A stretch of 64,000 bases of DNA. Source: Aurantimonas coralicida_A. Lineage in GTDB: Bacteria > Pseudomonadota > Alphaproteobacteria > Rhizobiales > Rhizobiaceae. The translations under genes were made by a program, and so were the position numbers. Shown here one piece after another: positions 58,385 to 64,000 of the stretch. Numbering within the stretch: the first letter of the stretch is position 1; each line of letters begins with the position of its first letter. The stretch is from NCBI RefSeq assembly GCF_036016755.1, contig NZ_JAYXIH010000020.1, positions 15,456-79,455 on the forward strand, in the 5' to 3' direction. The notes below the pieces were generated by a model that saw only the letters and a program-made list of their open reading frames with translations, was not told the DNA's origin and did no database searches.

Positions 58385-61300
58385 ATGGCTTCCCGACCCA
58401 AACCGACCCGCCCGCGCCCGCCCGCTAACACCGCTGACGAGCCGCCCTTCGATCCCAGCGCGCCGGCCCGGCGCGGACCGTTGCAGGATTTCGCCGACGC
58501 CGCCGAACCCACTCGGCCGGCCGGTTTCGAGGAAGCGCCGCAGGCGTCCTTCGACGGCGTGCCCGCCGGTCCGCTCTCGGGCTGGGCCGACGAGATCGCG
58601 CAAGCAGCCACCGTCGACGCCGAGCGCAAGGCGGACGCCGAGCCGAAGGGCAAGGTTACCAAGGCGAAGACCCCCAAGTCCGCCGGAGCGAAATCGGAAA
58701 AACCCCAAAAGACCTCCCGCGGCACCTCGATGGGCGCGACACGCGATCCCAAGCAGCGCGCCGCCGCCGGGCTCAATCCCGTCGCCGGCCTCGACGTCTC
58801 GCTGGAGGATGCCGGCTCGCTGCCCGAGGGCGGCGTCACCGCCACCGTCGACGCGCTGACCATGCTGATCTCCGAGGGCAACCCGCTGCTCAAGAACGGT
58901 GAGATCTGGGTGCCGCACCGCCCGGCCCGGCCGGACAAGTCCGAGGGCGGCGTGCCGTTCCGCATCGCCTCGGATTACGTGCCGAAGGGCGACCAGCCGA
59001 CCGCGATCGCCGATCTCGTTTCCGGCATTTCCGATCACGACCAGACCCAGGTGCTGCTCGGCGTCACCGGCTCCGGCAAGACCTTTACCGTCGCCAACGT
59101 CATCGAGAAGACCCAGCGCCCGGCGCTGGTGCTCGCCCCCAACAAGACCCTGGCGGCGCAGCTCTACGGCGAGTTCAAGAATTTCTTTCCCGACAACGCC
59201 GTGGAGTATTTCGTCTCCTATTACGACTACTACCAGCCCGAGGCCTACGTGCCGCGCTCGGACACCTATATCGAGAAGGAATCCTCGATCAACGAGCAGA
59301 TCGACCGGATGCGCCACGCCGCCACCCGCGCCCTGCTCGAACGCGACGACGTCATCATCGTCGCCTCGGTCTCCTGCATCTACGGTATCGGATCGGTCGA
59401 GACCTATACGGCGATGACCTTCCAGATGGCGATCGGCGACCGGCTCGACCAGCGCCAGCTGCTCGCCGACCTCGTCGCCCAGCAATACAAGCGCCGCGAC
59501 ATGGACTTTCAGCGCGGCAGCTTCCGGGTCAGGGGCGACACCATCGAGATCTTCCCCGCCCATCTGGAGGATCGCGCCTGGCGCATTTCGCTGTTCGGCG
59601 ACGAGATCGAGACGATCCAGGAGTTCGACCCGCTCACCGGCCAGAAGACCGACGACCTGAAATCCGTCAAGATCTACGCCAACTCCCATTATGTCACGCC
59701 GCGTCCGACCCTCAACCAGGCCGTGAAATCGATCAAGCAGGAGCTGAAACACCGGCTGGTGGAGCTGGAAAAGGCCGGTCGCCTCCTGGAAGCCCAGCGG
59801 CTGGAACAGCGCACCCGCTTCGACATCGAGATGATCGAGGCCACCGGCTCCTGTCCCGGCATCGAGAACTATTCGCGCTATCTCACCGGCCGCCAGCCCG
59901 GCCACCCGCCGCCGACCCTGTTCGAATATCTGCCCGACAACGCCCTGGTCTTCATCGACGAATCCCACGTCACCGTGCCGCAGATCGGCGCCATGTATCG
60001 CGGCGATTTCCGCCGCAAGGCGACGCTGGCCGAATACGGCTTTCGGCTGCCGTCCTGCATGGACAATCGGCCGCTCCGCTTCGAGGAGTGGAACGCCATG
60101 CGGCCGCAGACCGTCGCGGTCTCGGCCACCCCCTCCTCCTGGGAGATGGAGGAGGCCGGGGGCGTCTTCGCCGAGCAGGTGATCCGCCCCACCGGGCTGA
60201 TCGACCCGCCGGTGGAGATCCGCCCGGCCCGCTCCCAGGTCGACGATCTCATCGGCGAAATCCGCGAGGTGGTCGCCAAGGGCTACCGGGTGCTGTGCAC
60301 CGTGCTGACCAAGCGCATGGCCGAGGACCTCACCGAATATCTGCACGAGCAGGGCATTCGCGTGCGCTACATGCATTCCGACATCGACACGCTGGAGCGC
60401 ATCGAGATCATCCGCGACTTGCGCCTCGGCGCCTTCGACGTCTTGGTCGGCATCAATTTGCTGCGCGAGGGCCTCGACATTCCCGAATGCGGGCTGGTCG
60501 CCATTCTCGATGCCGACAAGGAGGGCTTCCTGCGCTCCGAGACCTCGCTGATCCAGACCATCGGCCGCGCCGCCCGCAATATCGACGGCAAGGTGATCCT
60601 CTATGCCGACCGGGTCACCGGCTCGATGGAGCGGGCGATGGCCGAGACCAGCCGCCGCCGCGAGAAGCAGGAGGCCTACAATACCGAGCACGGCATCACC
60701 CCGGAATCGGTGAAGGCGCATATCGCTGACATTCTCGATTCCTATTACGAAAAGGACCATGTCCGCGTCGATGTCGGCCCCGGCGCCAGGGAAGGCGCCC
60801 TCGTCGGCAACAACCTCAAATCCCATCTCCAGCATCTGGAAAAGCAGATGCGCGACGCCGCCGCCGATCTCGACTTCGAAACCGCCGCGCGGCTCCGCGA
60901 CGAGATCAAGCGCCTGCAGGCCAAGGAGCTGGAATTCGGACCCGATATGGGCCGTGGCGGCCTGCCGGGCGACGGCGACGCAGAAGCTGCTTCTTCTCCC
61001 CGTCGGGGGTCCGCAGGACGGGGCGAGACCGGTGGCTCGTCCCCGGGCGGTCCCGGCAGGGGGGTGAGGGGGCCCGAGCCCAGCGAGGCAGACGACACCC
61101 TCGCCACCGCCGCCGCGATGGAGGAGGACTCGATCTCCCCGGTCACCGGCCGTTCCAAGCACGGCCGCAAGACCAAGCGCGACCGCGCCCCCGCCGGCGG
61201 CGAACGGTTTGGCCCGCGCGGCGAACCGCTGAAACCGCGCGGCCAGGGCTCCGACCGCCGCCCGGCGCCGCTGGCCCGTCCGCCAAGACCGGACACGGAT

Positions 61301-61696
61301 GCGGGCGCCGACATCTCAGCTTCGTCATCCTCGGGCCTGACCCGAGGACCCATTCCTCAAACCGATAAGCCCCAAACCGGTGCGGAATCCGGCCAATCCT
61401 ACTTCCAGAAACCCTCGCTGGACGATATGGGGCCCGGCACCGACACGCCGACACCGGCGCGCTCATCCTTATTCCGCAAGAACAGCCTCGACGAAATGAC
61501 CGTCGGCCGCACCGAAAAGCCGGCCGGCAAAACACCGCCGACGAAGCCGAAGCCGGACGTGACGGGCGCGGCCCCCTCCGACGACTCCCCTGCCCCGATC
61601 CGGCGCGAGCGCATCGGCCGCGGCTCCTACGAGGACCCGGCCGACGAGAAACGCCGCAAGCGCCGGCCCGGCAAGACCGGCCGACCGGGGCAGTAG
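58385..61696 (+). CDS. uvrB: Excinuclease ABC subunit B with extended N- and C-terminal regions
   Basis: 1103 residues. The first 160 are charged, low-complexity and end EIWVPHRPARPDKSEGGVPF; the UvrB core begins FRIASDYVPKGDQPTAIADL. Walker A GVTGSGKTF is near residue 227, the beta hairpin YYDYYQPEAYVP near 280, and LLREGLDIPE and the helicase motif VI QTIGRAARN follow. The UVR domain (HLEKQMRDAAADLDFETAARLRDEIKRL) is near 815-845. The last 250 residues are disordered and contain repeat-derived segments. Damage recognition and helicase partner of UvrA/UvrC. Confidence 0.95.
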   Translation: MASRPKPTRPRPPANTADEPPFDPSAPARRGPLQDFADAAEPTRPAGFEEAPQASFDGVPAGPLSGWADEIAQAATVDAERKADAEPKGKVTKAKTPKSAGAKSEKPQKTSRGTSMGATRDPKQRAAAGLNPVAGLDVSLEDAGSLPEGGVTATVDALTMLISEGNPLLKNGEIWVPHRPARPDKSEGGVPFRIASDYVPKGDQPTAIADLVSGISDHDQTQVLLGVTGSGKTFTVANVIEKTQRPALVLAPNKTLAAQLYGEFKNFFPDNAVEYFVSYYDYYQPEAYVPRSDTYIEKESSINEQIDRMRHAATRALLERDDVIIVASVSCIYGIGSVETYTAMTFQMAIGDRLDQRQLLADLVAQQYKRRDMDFQRGSFRVRGDTIEIFPAHLEDRAWRISLFGDEIETIQEFDPLTGQKTDDLKSVKIYANSHYVTPRPTLNQAVKSIKQELKHRLVELEKAGRLLEAQRLEQRTRFDIEMIEATGSCPGIENYSRYLTGRQPGHPPPTLFEYLPDNALVFIDESHVTVPQIGAMYRGDFRRKATLAEYGFRLPSCMDNRPLRFEEWNAMRPQTVAVSATPSSWEMEEAGGVFAEQVIRPTGLIDPPVEIRPARSQVDDLIGEIREVVAKGYRVLCTVLTKRMAEDLTEYLHEQGIRVRYMHSDIDTLERIEIIRDLRLGAFDVLVGINLLREGLDIPECGLVAILDADKEGFLRSETSLIQTIGRAARNIDGKVILYADRVTGSMERAMAETSRRREKQEAYNTEHGITPESVKAHIADILDSYYEKDHVRVDVGPGAREGALVGNNLKSHLQHLEKQMRDAAADLDFETAARLRDEIKRLQAKELEFGPDMGRGGLPGDGDAEAASSPRRGSAGRGETGGSSPGGPGRGVRGPEPSEADDTLATAAAMEEDSISPVTGRSKHGRKTKRDRAPAGGERFGPRGEPLKPRGQGSDRRPAPLARPPRPDTDAGADISASSSSGLTRGPIPQTDKPQTGAESGQSYFQKPSLDDMGPGTDTPTPARSSLFRKNSLDEMTVGRTEKPAGKTPPTKPKPDVTGAAPSDDSPAPIRRERIGRGSYEDPADEKRRKRRPGKTGRPGQ
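60990..61075. repeat. Intergenic-type repeat inside uvrB
   Basis: CTTCTCCCCGTCGGGGGTCC and the following CGGGGCGAG... GGTCCCGGCAGGGGGGTGAG resemble dispersed Rhizobiales elements of the form CTCCCCGxxGGGGAG...GGCAGGxxGGxTGAGGGG. Here it is translated in frame within the C-terminal tail (SSPRRGSAGRGETGG). Confidence 0.5.
61321..61358. repeat. Palindromic element translated inside uvrB
   Basis: TTCGTCATCCTCGGGCCTGA with CCTCGGG/CCCGAGG arms (61329-61347) encodes SSSSGLTRGP in frame. The sequence is the same family as the palindromes at 61736-61857. Confidence 0.65.
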
Positions 61697-61735
61697 GGAG
61701 CGAACAGCGCGTCGTTGGGCTTCGGATAACCGTTT

Positions 61736-61857
61736 CTTCGTCATCCCGGCCTTGAGCCGGGATCCACTCCATCCCGTTCGAACCGCCAATCCGTCACCGA
61801 ACGGGATGGGGATAAAAGTCGCGGCATGGATCCCGGCTCAAGGCCGGGATGACGAAG
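61736..61857. repeat. Nested palindromic repeat downstream of uvrB
   Basis: Outer arms of 31 bases (61736-61766 and 61827-61857; CTTCGTCATCCCGGCC at the left end) are perfect reverse complements, each holding CCGGCCTTGAGCCGG. Inside, ATCCCGTTCG (61771-61780) pairs with CGAACGGGAT (61798-61807). This is a RIME-like composite and could end uvrB transcription. Confidence 0.8.
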
Positions 61858-61948
61858 CGGAGAAGTGCGTCGACCAACCACCCACGCCGGCGGTAGAAAA
61901 ACCGCGACACCGCGCCTATTCTCAGACCGAACTGGTATGGGAGCGATC

Positions 61949-62149
61949 ATGACCCGACTTGAACAGATCGAACAGGACGTCGCCGGCCTGTCTCCCGACG
62001 AGTTGGCCCGGTTTCGCGATTGGTTCGAGGCCTACGCCGCCGAGCGCTTCGATGCGGCGCTCGCAGCCGATGCCGAGGCTGGCCGGCTCGACGCCTTGGC
62101 CGGCGCCGCGTTAAAGGATTTCCGCGCCGGCCGGTCGCGCCGCCTTTGA
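61949..62149 (+). CDS. Antitoxin-like protein, without its toxin
   Basis: 66 residues. MTRLEQIEQDVAGLSPDELARFRDWF, AERFDAALAADAEAGRLDALAGAALKDFRAGRSRRL match a family of type II antitoxins (LDALAEEALxxYRAGRTRPL). The RelE/ParE-type toxin normally follows directly, overlapping the stop, but the sequence downstream does not encode one. It marks the left edge of the AT-rich island. ATG follows TGGGAG. Confidence 0.65.
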   Translation: MTRLEQIEQDVAGLSPDELARFRDWFEAYAAERFDAALAADAEAGRLDALAGAALKDFRAGRSRRL

Positions 62150-62271
62150 TCTATTCCACCGCTGCGTCATTCTCGGCAGGCCTATGGCACACTGTAGTAT
62201 GCGAAACTGATTTTCGAAAAAACACCGGCATCGCTGGATCATATCCCCAGAGCTCTCACGCCGCTACACGC
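62150..62271. other. Junction between high- and low-GC DNA
   Basis: No gene seen. From here the G+C content drops and codon use changes. No attachment-site repeat was identified by eye. Confidence 0.45.
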
Positions 62272-62301
62272 TTGACAGGCATGAAGATACGGAAATAAGC
62301 T
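62272..62301 (+). promoter_or_regulatory. Promoter for the island ATPase
   Basis: TTGACA at 62272-62277, then TAAGCT at 62296-62301, spacing 18. About 45 bases before the ATPase start. Confidence 0.45.
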
Positions 62302-62347
62302 CAAATTAGATAGATCAGATAAAAATGCCGTCACCAAGAGATCTTTA

Positions 62348-63814
62348 ATGATAAACCGCGTCCGATATGTTAATTTTAAACGATATAGTGATATAACTCT
62401 TGATTTGAACAAAAAGATTACAGTTCTCGTCGGCCCAAACAGCTCTGGAAAATCTTCATTATTAAAGGGAATTTTGGCATTCAAGCAGACGTATGAGGAT
62501 CCGACCGACCACACGGGATTTGTATCGGAAGGCAAATACGTCGACATTGGTCATTTTGACGAATATGTTCGTAATCACGACAGCGACGAGAAGGTTACTT
62601 TTGTTTTTGAGGTCGAAGGATTTCTTAGACCTGTATTTCGCCCAAGCATTTTGAGGAATATTAATCGCGCATTTATTTCAATATCTCACCGAGAGGACCC
62701 GCAAACACGCCACGGTCGAGTGGAGGAGTACTCTGTTTATTTAAGCTCGGACGCCAATGATGAAATTCAAGATTTAAAAAATTTATCTCTCTTTATTAAA
62801 TACCATAGAATGCAGAAGTCTGAGGAGGCATTCAAGATAGAGATGTCCGACGAGCTGCTATCGGCCGTTGAACAAAGTCGAAATCGCCCAAGATCGATGT
62901 CAGATGGATCATCGAATCAGGACATACCTTCAATTTCTGCTCAACGCTTCAATCGCGGCGACTTACAAGCACAGCGTGACAACCAACGCGGAATGCTTAC
63001 GCAGATCGTTAGAGGTGGTTACGATGAGAGCGTCGATGCAATTCAGTTTCTGGAACGTCTTGTAATTCAGCCTATCCACACGAAACTTGCAGAAGACCTA
63101 AATCAGAGGTTTTTTGCGTTGGCTGCACTTCGAGAAAAGCCAGCTCGCTCCGTAAAACGGACCGACGAGCGGCGAACTGTTGGCAGCGCAGGCGAGAACA
63201 CCGCATCTGTATATTTTTCACTCAGGCAGCGTGCTATTAAAGCAGGCGCACGTAATTCGTCAGTACGGGAAAATTTTGCTAAGCTTGACGGTTGGTTTAA
63301 TGCTCTAAAACTTGGAAAAGATATCGAAATCAATAGCTGGCGCGATCTCATCGATATGCGAACCCGCACGCATGATGCAGCAAAGAGGAGCGATTCGGTC
63401 GTAGATATCGGCGTGGGCTTCTCTCAAGCCTCGCCTGTGCTTGTTCAATTAGCCGCGATGCCTGATGATGCCATGCTGATCATGGAGCAGCCAGAGCTTC
63501 ATCTATATCCGTGGGCGCAGTCAAAACTAGGGCAAATATTTTGTGATGAGGTTCAAAACACCCACAAACGAATTGTCCTTGAGACCCATAGCGAGCATAT
63601 TATTGGCGGTATACAACTCCATATTAGCGGAAACAGAAAACGTGGAAGCGGCTTGAAGCCATCGGATATACAGATCTTATATGTTGATACGAATTCAAAA
63701 ATTGTTAAACTTGAAATCGATGAGTATGGAGAATTCACAACTGAATGGCCAGCAGGCTTTTTTGATCAAACTATTCAGACTTATCGAAAAATTTTACAGA
63801 ATAAGATTGACTAA
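62348..63814 (+). CDS. AAA family ATPase (AAA_15/DUF3696 type)
   Basis: 488 residues. RVRYVNFKRYSDITLDLNKKITVLVGPNSSGKSSLL holds the Walker A (29-37). The ABC-type signature VGFSQASPVLVQL and Walker B LIMEQPELHLYP are near 355-385, and the D-loop histidine is in ETHSEHI. The DUF3696-like end is FTTEWPAGFFDQTIQTYRKIL. Codon use is AT-rich, unlike neighbours. Such ATPases are frequent in prophage-linked defence systems together with a second gene; here the stop overlaps the next start (TAATG). Confidence 0.85.
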   Translation: MINRVRYVNFKRYSDITLDLNKKITVLVGPNSSGKSSLLKGILAFKQTYEDPTDHTGFVSEGKYVDIGHFDEYVRNHDSDEKVTFVFEVEGFLRPVFRPSILRNINRAFISISHREDPQTRHGRVEEYSVYLSSDANDEIQDLKNLSLFIKYHRMQKSEEAFKIEMSDELLSAVEQSRNRPRSMSDGSSNQDIPSISAQRFNRGDLQAQRDNQRGMLTQIVRGGYDESVDAIQFLERLVIQPIHTKLAEDLNQRFFALAALREKPARSVKRTDERRTVGSAGENTASVYFSLRQRAIKAGARNSSVRENFAKLDGWFNALKLGKDIEINSWRDLIDMRTRTHDAAKRSDSVVDIGVGFSQASPVLVQLAAMPDDAMLIMEQPELHLYPWAQSKLGQIFCDEVQNTHKRIVLETHSEHIIGGIQLHISGNRKRGSGLKPSDIQILYVDTNSKIVKLEIDEYGEFTTEWPAGFFDQTIQTYRKILQNKID

Positions 63815-63930
63815 TGGGACCAACCATAGGGACTGAAGAGCGATTTTTGATCAACCTTTTGCAGGGTAATCTTGATACGAGATTATTGGGCGGTAACTGC
63901 TCACCTGGTTGGCAATCTGGCTTGATTTGA
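63814..63930 (+). CDS. Partner gene of the ATPase, truncated
   Basis: MGPTIGTEERFLINLLQGNL begins at an ATG overlapping the ATPase stop and ends after 38 codons in GWQSGLI. The end lies in CTTGATTTGAGGGCTTGGAT, where base composition rises again, so the gene may have been cut by an insertion. No family can be seen from 38 residues. Confidence 0.5.
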   Translation: MGPTIGTEERFLINLLQGNLDTRLLGGNCSPGWQSGLI

Positions 63931-63956
63931 GGGCTTGGATGTGAGTCAAGATTCCC

Positions 63957-64000
63957 ATGACTCGCCCGCGCCGATGCACGCTGACCGACGCCGAGAAGGA
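63957..64000 (+). CDS. Start of a further gene, possibly a transposase (cut by window end)
   Basis: MTRPRRCTLTDAEK is all that is visible, from an ATG at 63957, 26 bases after the truncated frame. The GC-rich, arginine-rich start and its place inside a broken gene are compatible with a mobile element, but the evidence is thin. Confidence 0.3.
   Translation, partial: MTRPRRCTLTDAEK

Noticed and set aside
58130..61162. Open frame of about 1010 codons on the minus strand opposite uvrB
   Set aside because: It mirrors the codon bias of uvrB in high-GC DNA, has no ribosome site and no family-like sequence. UvrB is unmistakable on the other strand.
61771..61807. tRNA-like T-arm (GTTCGAAC) near the uvrB end
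   Set aside because: It is the inner arm of the nested palindrome. No acceptor or anticodon arms can be fitted.
1..64000. CRISPR arrays, rRNA or tRNA genes
   Set aside because: No regularly spaced repeats and no rRNA or tRNA-like folds were found by eye.

Overview
The window is high-GC, densely coding DNA from an alphaproteobacterium, most likely of the order Hyphomicrobiales (Rhizobiales). Supporting this are the obgE-proB-proA and rplU-rpmA blocks, an L21 protein with a long Ala/Lys/Pro tail and helix-hairpin-helix end, a UvrB with long extra N- and C-terminal regions, an extensin-like D,D-peptidase, an AbcR-like small RNA candidate, and Rhizobiales-type palindromic repeats. I cannot name the genus.

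Layout. 1-5000: core genes on the minus strand (proA end, proB, obgE, a DUF3833-like protein, a GNAT acetyltransferase, rpmA, rplU). 5300-6289: galE. 6329-12699: a minus-strand sugar-acid operon (IlvD/EDD dehydratase, BDH2-like SDR, DenD-like epimerase-fold dehydrogenase, two beta-hydroxyacid dehydrogenases, a GntR regulator). 12857-16012: a SleB-like lipoprotein, mannose-1-phosphate guanylyltransferase and a gluconokinase-like kinase. 16090-20814: a UxaA-type dehydratase divergent from a TRAP transporter. The same 12-bp CGTATACATTAG box lies before the dehydratase operon and before the TRAP operon, so the two halves probably form one GntR regulon. 20762-28753: a LysR gene, then an aminotransferase, ureohydrolase, polyamine-type ABC transporter and nitrilase, best read as uptake and breakdown of a guanidino compound or polyamine. 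28772-35475: a small secreted protein, ettA, a divergent MarR pair, an EamA transporter, RNase T2 and a lipase-like hydrolase.

35566-44667: mgtC-like gene, small RNA candidate, an HNH gene split by an assembly join (100-bp duplication around one N), an aspartate aminotransferase, a GAF histidine kinase, a TetR-led operon of small stress or environmental proteins (SRPBCC, VOC, DUF899, PhnB, DUF1428), a GST and a DUF1499 protein. 44789-49633: a GntR-regulated sugar-acid dehydratase of the enolase superfamily with a complete TctCBA transporter. 49743-54840: EamA transporter, a decayed NsrR/truncated-haemoglobin locus flanked by a second copy of the EamA gene tail, a thioesterase, an SDR, a YrhK-like protein and an extensin-like protein.

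54956-58253: an uncharacterised cluster of small exported proteins and lipoproteins, including a clear paralogous pair, behind a strong promoter overlapped by a perfect palindrome. 58385-61696: uvrB, whose C-terminal tail has absorbed palindromic repeats in frame. From 62150 base composition falls sharply: an orphan antitoxin-like gene is followed by an AT-rich AAA ATPase (DUF3696-like) and the first 38 codons of a coupled partner, apparently cut by a mobile element at the window edge. This is the most defence-like part of the window. No tRNA, rRNA or CRISPR array was seen.
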